Assembly: GCA_020026225.1 (NCBI GenBank)
Contig: JAHHQU010000071.1
Span: forward strand, 1 to 10,561
From: Phocaeicola sp.
Lineage (GTDB): Bacteria > Bacteroidota > Bacteroidia > Bacteroidales > Bacteroidaceae
Direction: 5' to 3'
Length of the DNA stretch: 10,561 nucleotides
Positions 1-7,910 of this stretch are shown one piece after another (the stretch's first letter is position 1; each line of letters begins with the position of its first letter). The notes below the pieces were generated by a model, which searched no databases, was not told the DNA's origin, and was given only the letters and a program-made list of their open reading frames with translations. The position numbers were made by a program, and so were the translations under genes.

Positions 1-184
1 GAACGATTGACACACAGCTTGCATTATTCTGAATTCGTCGAACTCACGTTAATAAATTCGCTTAATCATCTGCATTCAAGAATAATAAGTCGTTTCAAAT
101 TCTTTTTTTTTCGTATCGAAAGCCAACGATTTACGGGTTCTTTAAACTAATTCCCTTTATATTAGTATAAAAAGCGGATATTTT
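1..184. other. Non-coding upstream region, no supported gene
   Basis: I see no convincing gene in this stretch. Frame 1 on the + strand is open from the window edge to a TAA at 148-150. It would encode a phenylalanine run across the T-tract at 103-111 and does not look like a real C-terminus. On the - strand an ATG at 24-22 is open to the edge for only 8 codons, so the start of a divergent gene cannot be judged. The region is AT-rich and contains a small perfect hairpin, TTTCG-TAT-CGAAA (109-121). No tRNA is visible, although some bacteria place an initiator tRNA gene ahead of rimP. Confidence 0.6.
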
Positions 185-215
185 TTTGTAGGACGATAGA
201 TTTTTTATACCTTTG
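185..215 (+). promoter_or_regulatory. Bacteroides-type promoter of the rimP-nusA-infB operon
   Basis: A -33 box TTTG (185-188) and a -7 box TACCTTTG (208-215) are separated by 19 bases. Both match the established Bacteroides primary sigma factor consensus (TTTG, 19-21 bases, TAnnTTTG). Transcription would start a few bases after the -7 box, at about 219-223, giving a leader of roughly 60 nucleotides before the rimP start codon. It is the only full-consensus promoter I found on the + strand between genes, so it is the likely main promoter for the first three genes. The exact start site is inferred from family behaviour. Confidence 0.8.
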
Positions 216-223
216 CAACCGAG

Positions 224-250
224 ATGGAAGAAAGGTGGAGGGGCAATTAA
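224..250 (+). other. Possible 8-codon leader reading frame (speculative)
   Basis: An ATG at 224 opens a tiny frame encoding MEERWRGN and ending at TAA 248-250. The ATG would lie only a few bases from the predicted transcription start, so any translation would be nearly leaderless. Two of its codons are AGG arginine codons and one is TGG. The stop codon falls inside the loop of the hairpin at 239-256, so a ribosome reaching it would cover the hairpin. A frame this short can arise by chance, and it has no ribosome binding site. It is listed because of its position relative to the hairpin, not because coding is shown. Confidence 0.15.
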
Positions 251-262
251 GCTCCTTTTTTT
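237..262 (+). terminator. Terminator-like hairpin in the rimP leader (candidate attenuator)
   Basis: Bases 239-244 (AGGGGC) pair with 251-256 (GCTCCT) around a six-base AATTAA loop, with one G-U pair. Two further G-U pairs can extend the foot of the stem. A run of seven Ts (256-262) follows at once, which is the layout of an intrinsic terminator. It sits after the promoter and before rimP, so it would act as a leader attenuator or make a short RNA of about 40 nucleotides. The stem is short, so efficiency may be modest. Known rimP-nusA-infB operons in other bacteria are feedback-regulated by NusA at terminators; applying that here is inference. Confidence 0.45.
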
Positions 263-280
263 GTTCTTAATAGTTAATAA

Positions 281-748
281 ATGATAGAAAAAAACGTAGT
301 AACCCGGATCGTTTCGGAATGGCTGGAAGATAAGGATTATTTTCTAGTTGATGTATCAGTGAGCCCAGATGACAAAATTGTAGTTGAAATCGATCATGCT
401 GATGGAGTATGGATTGACGATTGCGTTGAACTGAGCCGTTACATCGAGTCAAAATTGGATCGTGATGAAGAGGATTACGAACTTGAAGTAGGTTCTGCCG
501 GTATCGGCCAACCTTTCAAGGTCTTGCAGCAGTACATCATTCACATCGGTTGCGATGTGGAAGTCTTGGCAAAAGACGGCAAGAAGTACAAAGGTGTGCT
601 GACAGATGTTAATGAAAATCAGTTTACCCTGACTGTAGAAACAAAAATGAAACTTGAAGGTGAAAAACGCCCGAAGTTAGTGGAACAGCTTCTCACCTTT
701 ACGTACGATGAGATAAAATATACCAAATACTTAATTAGCTTTAAATAA
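281..748 (+). CDS. rimP: Ribosome maturation factor RimP
   Basis: RimP is a cytoplasmic protein that binds the free 30S subunit and helps its maturation. The 155-residue length is normal for the family. The N-terminal alpha/beta domain covers about residues 1-80 and carries the conserved stretch with DDCVELSRYIESKLD (46-60). The family's usual SPG..RP motif appears here as the variant SAGIGQP (72-78). The C-terminal Sm-like barrel covers about 90-155 and ends TYDEIKYTKYLISFK. The ATG at 281 is the first in-frame start after the leader hairpin and gives the normal N-terminus; no Shine-Dalgarno sequence precedes it. nusA follows after two bases, so the two are almost certainly translated from one message. 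The identification rests on family motifs and on the rimP-nusA-infB gene order. Confidence 0.96.
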   Translation: MIEKNVVTRIVSEWLEDKDYFLVDVSVSPDDKIVVEIDHADGVWIDDCVELSRYIESKLDRDEEDYELEVGSAGIGQPFKVLQQYIIHIGCDVEVLAKDGKKYKGVLTDVNENQFTLTVETKMKLEGEKRPKLVEQLLTFTYDEIKYTKYLISFK

Positions 749-750
749 TT

Positions 751-2010
751 ATGGCCAAAAAAGAGGAAACTGTCAGCTTAATTGACACATTTTCGGAATT
801 TAAAGAATTGAAGAATATTGATCGCACTACCTTGGTAAGTGTATTGGAAGAATCTTTCCGTAGTGTGATAGCGAAAATGTTTGGCACCGATGAAAATTAC
901 GATGTCATTGTCAACCCTGATAAAGGAGACTTTGAAATATGGCGGAATCGTGAAGTGGTTGCCGATGAGGAACTGACTAATCCGAACCTCCAGATTTCCC
1001 TTACTGAAGCAAGAAAAATCGACGCTTCATACGAAGTGGGTGAAGAAGTGACCGATGAGGTCTTTTTTGAAAAGTTTGGAAGACGCGTAATCTTGAATTT
1101 GCGTCAGACATTGGCTTCTAAAATCCTTGAACTTGAAAAGGACAGCTTGTACAACAAGTATATCGATCAGGTAGGTACTGTGATCAGCGCCGAAGTTTAT
1201 CAGATTTGGAAGAAAGAAATTTTGATGCTTGACGATGAAGGTAACGAATTGTTGTTGCCTAAGACCGAACAGATTCCAGGCGATTTCTATCGTAAAGGTG
1301 AAACTTGCCGTGCTGTGGTAGCTCGCGTGGACAATAAGAACAACAATCCGAAAATCATCTTGAGCCGTACATCTCCTATGTTCTTGCAGCGTTTGTTTGA
1401 ACAGGAAGTTCCAGAAATCAACGACGGTTTGATTACTATTCGTAAGATCGCTCGTATCCCTGGTGAACGTGCGAAGATTGCTGTTGAATCTTATGACGAA
1501 CGTATTGATCCGGTTGGAGCATGTGTAGGTGTGAAAGGTTCACGTATTCATGGAATCGTGCGTGAATTGCGCAACGAAAATATTGATGTAATCAACTATA
1601 CATCCAATATCCAGTTGTTCATCCAGCGTGCGTTAAGCCCTGCTAAGATTTCTTCTGTCATATTGCATGAAGAAGAAAAGAAGGCGGAAGTTTATTTGAA
1701 ACCGGAAGAAGTTTCGTTGGCTATAGGTAAAGGCGGTATGAATATTAAGTTGGCATGTATGCTTACTGAATATACTATCGACGTATTCCGTGAACTGGAC
1801 GAAAATGCTGAAGAAGAAGATATCTACTTGGATGAATTCAAAGATGAAATTGACGAGTGGGTAATCAATGCTATCAAGGGAATCGGCATTGATACAGCTA
1901 AAGGTGTACTGAACGCTCCTCGTGAAATGCTTATCGAAAAAGCGGATCTTGAAGACACTACAGTTGATGACGTACTACGTATATTGAAGGCGGAATTCGA
2001 AGAAAATTGA
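751..2010 (+). CDS. nusA: Transcription termination/antitermination factor NusA
   Basis: NusA binds RNA polymerase and nascent RNA, and modulates pausing, intrinsic termination and antitermination. The 419-residue protein has the expected order: an N-terminal polymerase-binding domain (about 1-125), an S1 domain (about 138-205), and KH1 and KH2 domains. KH1 has the GVKG loop at 260-263, after the conserved RKIARIPGERAKIAV segment (231-245). KH2 has GKGG at 326-329. An acidic linker (about 348-369) leads to one helix-hairpin-helix-like segment (about 368-415, with IKGIGIDTAKGVL). E. coli NusA is 495 residues with two acidic repeat domains, so this protein is shorter at the C-terminus. The ATG two bases after rimP has no Shine-Dalgarno sequence and gives a normal N-terminus. 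It may feed back on the leader hairpin of its own operon, but that is inference. Confidence 0.97.
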   Translation: MAKKEETVSLIDTFSEFKELKNIDRTTLVSVLEESFRSVIAKMFGTDENYDVIVNPDKGDFEIWRNREVVADEELTNPNLQISLTEARKIDASYEVGEEVTDEVFFEKFGRRVILNLRQTLASKILELEKDSLYNKYIDQVGTVISAEVYQIWKKEILMLDDEGNELLLPKTEQIPGDFYRKGETCRAVVARVDNKNNNPKIILSRTSPMFLQRLFEQEVPEINDGLITIRKIARIPGERAKIAVESYDERIDPVGACVGVKGSRIHGIVRELRNENIDVINYTSNIQLFIQRALSPAKISSVILHEEEKKAEVYLKPEEVSLAIGKGGMNIKLACMLTEYTIDVFRELDENAEEEDIYLDEFKDEIDEWVINAIKGIGIDTAKGVLNAPREMLIEKADLEDTTVDDVLRILKAEFEEN

Positions 2011-2063
2011 TTCCCTCCTATTCTGCCGTTTGAGTATTAATTTTTAATTGTTAATTGATTTAC

Positions 2064-4976
2064 ATGACGATAAGACTGAATAAAGTAACGAGAAATTTGA
2101 ATGTAGGAATCGCTACAGCTGTGGAGTTTTTGAAAAAGAAAGGCTTTGAAATCGAAGAAAATCCAAACTCAAAGATTAGCCAAGAACAATATGATGCTTT
2201 GGTCAAGGAGTTCAGCAAGGATAAAGAATTGAAGCTTGAGTCAGAAAAAATTAAAGAACGGCAGAATAAGGAACGTAATAAGGCCTCAGTTTCTATTGAC
2301 GACTTGAAATCCGAAGAAAAGGAAGAAAAAGTGGAGAAGGTAGAAACTGTAGAAATTGCAGACAAACGTCAACGATTCAAGCCAATTGGCAAAATCGATT
2401 TGGACAGTCTGAACAAGAAAAAACATAAACCGGCTGTAGTGGAGCCTGTTCACGAAGAGAAAGCGGAACAGAAAGAGCCAGCAAAGGTGGAAGCGCCAGA
2501 AGTGAAACCGACCTCCGTTGTAGAACCTGAAAAGGAAGAACCGCAGCCTGAGAAAATTGTAAAAGAAAAATCCAAACAGCCGGAGAATAAGGCAGAAGAA
2601 GAGAAAGCAAAACCGATGGAAGAAAATAAGGTAACACCGGAAGTAGAAAAAGATAAGAATGAAGATGGCGTTTTCAAGATTCGACCGACTGAGTTCAAAT
2701 CCAGAATTAATGTAGTAGGCCAGATTGACTTGGCTGCATTGAATCAGTCTACTCGACCGAAGAAAAAATCAAAAGAAGAAAAGCGTAAAGAACGGGAAGA
2801 AAAAGATAAGCAGCGTCAGGAACAGCGCAAGCAGATGAAAGACGCTATTATCAAGGAAATCCGTAAATCTGATGACAAGTCAGAAAGATCGGGCTCTAAT
2901 GATGATACAGCAAAGAAGAAAAAACGCAACCGTATTAATAAGGAACGCGTAGATATCAGCAATGCATCTCAGCAAAATCAGGGAGGCGGTAAAAACGACA
3001 GAAAGAATTCTCAGAACCAGGGTGGCAAACATGCTAACAAAGATCGTTTCAAAAAACCGGTTGTAAAACAGGAAGTGAGCGATGAAGATGTAGCTAAACA
3101 GGTGAAAGAAACACTGGCTCGTCTTACTAATAAAGGGAAAAATAAAGCAGCCAAATACCGTAAGGAAAAGCGTGAAAGTATCCAGAACCGCCAGATGGAA
3201 CAGGAGGAAATGGAACAGGAAGAAAGTAAGATATTGAAACTTACTGAATTCGTTACCGCTAATGAATTGGCAAACATGATGGACGTTCCTGTTACTCAGG
3301 TCATCTCTACTTGTATGAGTATTGGTGTAATGGTGTCTATCAACCAGCGCTTGGATGCTGAAACAATTAACTTGGTAGCCGAAGAATTCGGATACAAGAC
3401 AGAATATGTAAGTGCAGAAGTTGCACAAGCAATCGAAGAGGAAGAAGATGCTGAAGAAGATTTGCTTCCACGTGCTCCTATCGTTACAGTGATGGGTCAC
3501 GTAGACCACGGTAAGACTTCTTTGTTGGACTACATCCGTAATGCGAATGTAATCGACGGTGAAGCAGGTGGTATCACACAGCACATCGGTGCTTATAATG
3601 TGAAGTTGGAAGATGGTCGTCGCATCACTTTCTTGGATACTCCGGGTCACGAAGCATTTACCGCAATGCGTGCTCGTGGTGCGAAAGTAACCGACGTGGT
3701 TATCGTTATCGTCGCAGCCGATGATAATGTCATGCCACAGACAAAAGAAGCAATCAATCATGCGATGGCAGCAGGTGTACCTATCGTATTTGCTATTAAT
3801 AAGGTAGATAAACCGACTGCTAATCCTGATAAGATTAAGGAAGAATTGGCTCAGATGAACTTCCTCGTTGAAGAATGGGGTGGTAAGTATCAGTCACAAG
3901 ATATTTCTGCCAAGAAGGGTATCGGTGTCAAGGAATTGCTTGAAAAGGTATTGCTGGAAGCCGAAATGCTTGACTTGAAGGCTAACCCGAACCGTAAGGC
4001 TACAGGTTCTATCATTGAATCTTCTTTGGACAAAGGCCGTGGCTATGTAGCTACTATGTTGGTTTCTAACGGTACACTTCATGTAGGTGATGTGGTATTG
4101 GCTGGTAAGTATTACGGTAAGGTGAAAGCGATGTTCAACGAACGTAATAAGCGTTTGAAAGAAGCAGGTCCTGCAGAACCGGTCTTGATTCTTGGTTTGA
4201 ACGGTGCACCTGCTGCGGGTGACACATTCCATGTGTTCGATACCGATCAGGAAGCTCGTGAAATCGCCAACAAGCGTGAACAGTTGCAGCGTGAACAGGG
4301 TCTCCGTACACAGAAATTGCTTACTCTGGATGAAGTGGGCCGCCGTTTGGCTTTGGGTGACTTCCATGAATTGAACATCATCGTCAAAGGTGACGTGGAT
4401 GGTTCTGTAGAAGCGTTGAGCGACTCATTGATCAAGTTGTCTACCGAACAGATTCAGGTTAATGTCATCCATCAGGGTGTAGGTCAGATTTCAGAATCTG
4501 ATGTATCTTTGGCAGCAGCTTCTGATGCCATCATTGTAGGATTCCAGGTACGTCCTTCTGGTAGTGCTTCTCGTTTGGCAGAACAAGAAGGGGTAGATAT
4601 TCGCAAATACTCAATCATCTATGATGCCATTGAGGAAGTGAAGTCTGCAATGGAAGGTATGTTGGCACCGACATTGAAGGAACAGGTTACTGCAAATATC
4701 GAAATTCGCGAAGTCTTCAACATCAGCAAGGTAGGTATGGTTGCCGGTGCGGTTGTTAAGAGCGGTAAAGTGAAACGTAGCGACAAGGCTCGCTTGATTC
4801 GTGATGGTATTGTAGTATTCTCTGGTTCAATCAATGCTTTGAAACGCTTCAAGGACGATGTGAAGGAAGTAGGTACTAACTTTGAATGTGGTATCAGCTT
4901 GACTGGTTGCAACGACTTGAAGGTAGGTGACATTATTGAAACTTACGAAGAGGTAGAAGTTAAACAGACATTGTAA
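2064..4976 (+). CDS. infB: Translation initiation factor IF-2
   Basis: IF-2 is the GTPase that brings initiator tRNA to the 30S subunit and promotes subunit joining. I chose the ATG at 2064 (970 residues) over an in-frame TTG at 2055, because MTIRLNKVTRNLNVG is the typical N-terminus of this group. Domains in order are: an IF2_N-like module (1-50); a long Lys/Glu-rich linker with a Gln/Asn/Gly patch near 303-323; a second IF2_N-like module (about 390-445); the G domain; beta-barrel domain II (from about 650); domain III; and the C-terminal initiator-tRNA-binding domain (from about 880). G motifs are GHVDHGKT (478-485), DTPGH (525-529), NKVD (579-582) and SAK (615-617). The linker carries a repeated short motif, GKIDLDSLN (109-117) and GQIDLAALN (219-227). 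The 53-base gap after nusA shows no terminator or promoter, so it belongs to the same operon. Confidence 0.98.
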   Translation: MTIRLNKVTRNLNVGIATAVEFLKKKGFEIEENPNSKISQEQYDALVKEFSKDKELKLESEKIKERQNKERNKASVSIDDLKSEEKEEKVEKVETVEIADKRQRFKPIGKIDLDSLNKKKHKPAVVEPVHEEKAEQKEPAKVEAPEVKPTSVVEPEKEEPQPEKIVKEKSKQPENKAEEEKAKPMEENKVTPEVEKDKNEDGVFKIRPTEFKSRINVVGQIDLAALNQSTRPKKKSKEEKRKEREEKDKQRQEQRKQMKDAIIKEIRKSDDKSERSGSNDDTAKKKKRNRINKERVDISNASQQNQGGGKNDRKNSQNQGGKHANKDRFKKPVVKQEVSDEDVAKQVKETLARLTNKGKNKAAKYRKEKRESIQNRQMEQEEMEQEESKILKLTEFVTANELANMMDVPVTQVISTCMSIGVMVSINQRLDAETINLVAEEFGYKTEYVSAEVAQAIEEEEDAEEDLLPRAPIVTVMGHVDHGKTSLLDYIRNANVIDGEAGGITQHIGAYNVKLEDGRRITFLDTPGHEAFTAMRARGAKVTDVVIVIVAADDNVMPQTKEAINHAMAAGVPIVFAINKVDKPTANPDKIKEELAQMNFLVEEWGGKYQSQDISAKKGIGVKELLEKVLLEAEMLDLKANPNRKATGSIIESSLDKGRGYVATMLVSNGTLHVGDVVLAGKYYGKVKAMFNERNKRLKEAGPAEPVLILGLNGAPAAGDTFHVFDTDQEAREIANKREQLQREQGLRTQKLLTLDEVGRRLALGDFHELNIIVKGDVDGSVEALSDSLIKLSTEQIQVNVIHQGVGQISESDVSLAAASDAIIVGFQVRPSGSASRLAEQEGVDIRKYSIIYDAIEEVKSAMEGMLAPTLKEQVTANIEIREVFNISKVGMVAGAVVKSGKVKRSDKARLIRDGIVVFSGSINALKRFKDDVKEVGTNFECGISLTGCNDLKVGDIIETYEEVEVKQTL

Positions 4977-4996
4977 CGATTGATTACAGTATATTG

Positions 4997-5065
4997 TTGA
5001 GCGCAGATTACATGGAACACACGGATTTGATTATTCAACTGGGTGGCTGTGTAATCTGCGCTTAA
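4997..5065. repeat. Long imperfect hairpin / inverted repeat between infB and cvpA
   Basis: Bases 4997-5012 pair with 5050-5065 over 16 positions with one G-U; the 13-base core AGCGCAGATTACA / TGTAATCTGCGCT is perfect. Pairing continues inward with small interruptions: 5013-5015 with 5047-5049, 5018-5020 with 5043-5045, 5022-5024 with 5039-5041, and an apical TTGA-TTAT-TCAA (5027-5038). No T-run follows on either strand, so it is not a standard intrinsic terminator. The GATTACA/CGGATTT/AATCTGCG wording resembles dispersed intergenic repeats I recall from Bacteroides and other genomes. That would make it a small non-autonomous repeat or REP-like element, but I could not verify this. It could also protect the infB 3' end or be an RNase III site. 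Confidence 0.7.
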
Positions 5066-5161
5066 AATTTAGGGGATATTGGGAAATTGTGTTGGAGTAT
5101 GGCAGTCAGTGCAGAATTTGTACCCCTTGCTATTTCTCGTTTACTCTAATGAAAGTTTACT

Positions 5162-5680
5162 ATGAATATAGAGATGATTGATTGGATAATCATCGGAGCT
5201 ATGGCAGTGGGAGCTGTGCTGGGCTTTTCTAAAGGAGCGGTCCGTCAGATTGCAACTTTGGTCGGTCTGGTTGCCGGATTGCTGTTGGCACGTGCCCTGT
5301 ATTTTACGGTGGGAGAACGTATGGCGGTAGAATTAGGGACTAATGCTACTGTTGCCCAGATTATCGCTTTCCTACTTATTTGGTTCTTGGTCCCTATGGC
5401 CTTGTTGTGGGTGGCTTCATTGATTTCCCGTGTACTGGATATTGTTCATCTGGGAATCCTGAACCGATTGGCTGGAGTTATGATAGGAGCTGTAAAATAT
5501 GCACTGCTGGTAAGCATGCTGATTCATTTTATTGAGTTCATTGATACAAAAGATGAGTTGGTTCAGCGAACCGTAAAAGAGGCTTCGTTGTTATATTATC
5601 CGATGAAGGAAGTGGGAAATATATTTATCCCCACTATAAAAAATGTAACGAAAGAGTTATTTGAAACAGATATAATTTAA
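5162..5680 (+). CDS. CvpA family inner membrane protein
   Basis: This is a 172-residue hydrophobic protein of the CvpA (colicin V production) family. It has about four membrane segments, near residues 6-21, 28-48, 63-88 and 100-125, and a soluble C-terminal tail. The N-terminal pattern, an early Asp (D7) in the first helix followed by GFSKGAVRQI (21-30), is the family signature. The molecular function of CvpA proteins is not settled; in other bacteria they have been linked to colicin V production and envelope stress tolerance. The ATG at 5162 is used because a second ATG five codons in would cut into the first helix. No convincing promoter or Shine-Dalgarno sequence was found in the 5066-5161 spacer. 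The gene ends seven bases before sufB, which suggests co-transcription with the suf genes, but a role in Fe-S metabolism is not shown. Confidence 0.85.
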   Translation: MNIEMIDWIIIGAMAVGAVLGFSKGAVRQIATLVGLVAGLLLARALYFTVGERMAVELGTNATVAQIIAFLLIWFLVPMALLWVASLISRVLDIVHLGILNRLAGVMIGAVKYALLVSMLIHFIEFIDTKDELVQRTVKEASLLYYPMKEVGNIFIPTIKNVTKELFETDII

Positions 5681-5687
5681 CTGAATT

Positions 5688-7139
5688 ATGCAAGAAGAAC
5701 CCAATAAATATGTAAAGGAAATAACGGAAGAGAAGTACAAGTATGGCTTCTCTACCGATATCCATACAGACATTATAGAAAAGGGACTGAATGAGGATGT
5801 CATCAGACTGATTTCAGCCAAGAGGGGGGAGCCCGAATGGTTGTTGGAATTCCGTCTGAAAGCATATCGTTATTGGTTGACCTTGGAGATGCCTCGCTGG
5901 GGACATCTGGATATGCCTGAATTTGATTATCAGTCAATTTCATACTATGCCGATCCTACACAGAAAAAAGAAGGTCCAAAAAGTTTGGATGATGTGGATC
6001 CGGAATTATTGAAGACATTTAATAAATTGGGTATTCCATTGGAGGAACAGATGGCGTTGAGCGGAATGGCTGTTGATGCTGTTATGGACTCAGTCTCTGT
6101 CAAGACTACCTTTAAGGAAACATTGATGGAAAAGGGCATTATTTTCTGCTCTATCAGTGAGGCAATTCGTGAACATCCAGACTTGGTAAAGAAATACTTG
6201 GGATCTGTAGTTGGATACCGTGATAATTTCTATGCAGCATTAAACTCTGCCGTATTCGGTGATGGTTCATTTGTTTATATTCCGAAAGGTGTTCGCTGCC
6301 CGATGGAACTTTCAACTTACTTCCGAATCAATGCAGTCGATACAGGTCAGTTTGAACGTACCTTGATTGTTGCAGATGATGATAGTTATGTATCTTATCT
6401 GGAAGGTTGTACGGCTCCTATGCGTGATGAAAATCAGCTGCATGCTGCAATCGTGGAAATTGTGGTAAATGAAAATGCAGAAGTAAAATATTCTACTGTA
6501 CAGAACTGGTACCCAGGTGATGCCGAAGGTAAGGGTGGTGTATACAACCTTGTTACTAAACGTGGTATCTGTAAGGGTAATAATAGTAAGTTGTCATGGA
6601 CACAGGTAGAAACAGGTTCGGCTATTACTTGGAAATATCCTAGCTGTATCTTGGCTGGTGATAATACGACTGCCGAATTCTATTCTGTAGCAGTAACTAA
6701 TAACTATCAGCAGGCAGATACTGGTACAAAGATGATTCACTTAGGTAAGAACACACGTTCTACTATTGTAAGTAAGGGTATCAGTGCCGGTAAGAGTCAG
6801 AACTCTTATCGTGGATTGGTGAAAGTAGCCGAACGTGCCGATAATGCTCGTAACTACAGCCAGTGCGACTCGTTGCTTTTGGGCAGAACTTGTGGTGCGC
6901 ATACGTTCCCATATATGGATATTCACAATGAAACAGCGGTAGTGGAACATGAAGCAACGACTTCTAAGATTTCAGAAGACCAGTTGTTCTATTGCAATCA
7001 GCGTGGTATCAATACAGAAGACGCTATCGGCTTGATTGTAAACGGATATGCAAAAGAAGTAATTAACAAACTTCCGATGGAGTTTGCAGTGGAAGCACAG
7101 AAGTTGCTTTCCATTTCGCTGGAAGGAAGTGTTGGATAA
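5688..7139 (+). CDS. sufB: Fe-S cluster scaffold protein SufB
   Basis: SufB is the scaffold subunit of the cytoplasmic SufBCD complex on which Fe-S clusters are assembled. The 483 residues compare with 495 in E. coli. The C-terminal beta-helix core is highly conserved. C393 (in NYSQCDS) corresponds to E. coli C405, the residue implicated in sulfur acceptance. H421 and E422 (in VVEHEATTSKI) correspond to H433 and E434. C402 in RTCGAHTFPY is also conserved, and the protein ends in the typical EFAVEAQKLLSISLEGSVG. The start at 5688 gives an N-terminus (YVKEITEEKYKYGF) like other SufB proteins, and no Shine-Dalgarno sequence is visible. It follows cvpA by seven bases and precedes sufC by 16 bases. 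All key residues are present, so I expect it to be functional. Confidence 0.98.
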   Translation: MQEEPNKYVKEITEEKYKYGFSTDIHTDIIEKGLNEDVIRLISAKRGEPEWLLEFRLKAYRYWLTLEMPRWGHLDMPEFDYQSISYYADPTQKKEGPKSLDDVDPELLKTFNKLGIPLEEQMALSGMAVDAVMDSVSVKTTFKETLMEKGIIFCSISEAIREHPDLVKKYLGSVVGYRDNFYAALNSAVFGDGSFVYIPKGVRCPMELSTYFRINAVDTGQFERTLIVADDDSYVSYLEGCTAPMRDENQLHAAIVEIVVNENAEVKYSTVQNWYPGDAEGKGGVYNLVTKRGICKGNNSKLSWTQVETGSAITWKYPSCILAGDNTTAEFYSVAVTNNYQQADTGTKMIHLGKNTRSTIVSKGISAGKSQNSYRGLVKVAERADNARNYSQCDSLLLGRTCGAHTFPYMDIHNETAVVEHEATTSKISEDQLFYCNQRGINTEDAIGLIVNGYAKEVINKLPMEFAVEAQKLLSISLEGSVG

Positions 7140-7155
7140 AATAAAGACAAGTAGT

Positions 7156-7908
7156 ATGTTAGAGATAAAAGATTTACATGCCAGCATTAATGGCAAAGAA
7201 ATATTGAAAGGTATTAACCTTACGGTAAAACCAGGTGAGGTTCACGCTATTATGGGCCCTAATGGCTCTGGTAAGAGTACATTGAGTAATGTATTGGTAG
7301 GTCATCCTGCTTACGAAGTAACTAAAGGTTCTGTAACATTCAAGGGTAAGGACTTGTTGGCACTGGCTCCAGAAAACCGTAGTCATGAAGGTTTGTTCTT
7401 GTCTTTCCAGTACCCTGTTGAGATTCCTGGAGTAAGCATGGTCAACTTCATGCGTGCTGCGGTAAACGAAAAGCGTAAATACCAGGGAGAACCAGCCTTG
7501 ACTGCAAGTGAGTTCTTGAAACTGATGCGTAAGAAACGTGAAGTGGTGGAATTGGACAGCAAGTTGGCCAACCGTTCTGTAAATGAAGGATTTTCAGGCG
7601 GTGAGAAAAAGCGTAACGAAATTTTCCAGATGGCTATGTTGGAACCAACATTGAGCATTTTGGATGAAACTGATTCTGGCTTGGATATAGATGCTTTGCG
7701 TATTGTAGCTGAAGGGGTTAACAAACTGAAGACTCCAGAAACAAGCTGTATCGTCATCACTCACTATCAGCGCTTGTTGGATTACATCAAGCCAGATATT
7801 GTGCATGTATTGTACAAAGGTCGTATCGTAAAGACTGCCGGTCCTGAATTGGCTCTTGAATTGGAAGAAAAAGGTTACGACTGGATTAAGAAAGAATTAG
7901 GAGAATAA
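7156..7908 (+). CDS. sufC: Fe-S assembly ATPase SufC
   Basis: SufC is the ABC-type ATPase that binds SufB and SufD and drives the conformational change needed for cluster assembly. It is soluble, with no membrane segments. The start at ATG 7156 gives 250 residues and MLEIKDLHASINGKEIL, the normal SufC N-terminus. The same frame is open further upstream, to an ATG at 7084, but that would overlap the end of sufB and add 24 residues foreign to the family. Motifs are Walker A GPNGSGKST (34-42), Q-loop Q85, signature FSGGEKKR (146-153), Walker B SILDETD (167-173, catalytic E171), the SGLDIDAL segment that follows, and switch His H203. The gene ends two bases before sufD, so they are tightly coupled. 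Confidence 0.98.
   Translation: MLEIKDLHASINGKEILKGINLTVKPGEVHAIMGPNGSGKSTLSNVLVGHPAYEVTKGSVTFKGKDLLALAPENRSHEGLFLSFQYPVEIPGVSMVNFMRAAVNEKRKYQGEPALTASEFLKLMRKKREVVELDSKLANRSVNEGFSGGEKKRNEIFQMAMLEPTLSILDETDSGLDIDALRIVAEGVNKLKTPETSCIVITHYQRLLDYIKPDIVHVLYKGRIVKTAGPELALELEEKGYDWIKKELGE
7899..7903 (+). promoter_or_regulatory. Shine-Dalgarno-like site before sufD
   Basis: AGGAG lies seven bases before the sufD ATG, within the last codons of sufC (Leu-Gly-Glu). It is the only clear Shine-Dalgarno match in front of any of the eight genes. Bacteroidota mostly initiate without this signal, so it may be real or may simply reflect the sufC coding sequence. Confidence 0.45.
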
Positions 7909-7910
7909 GC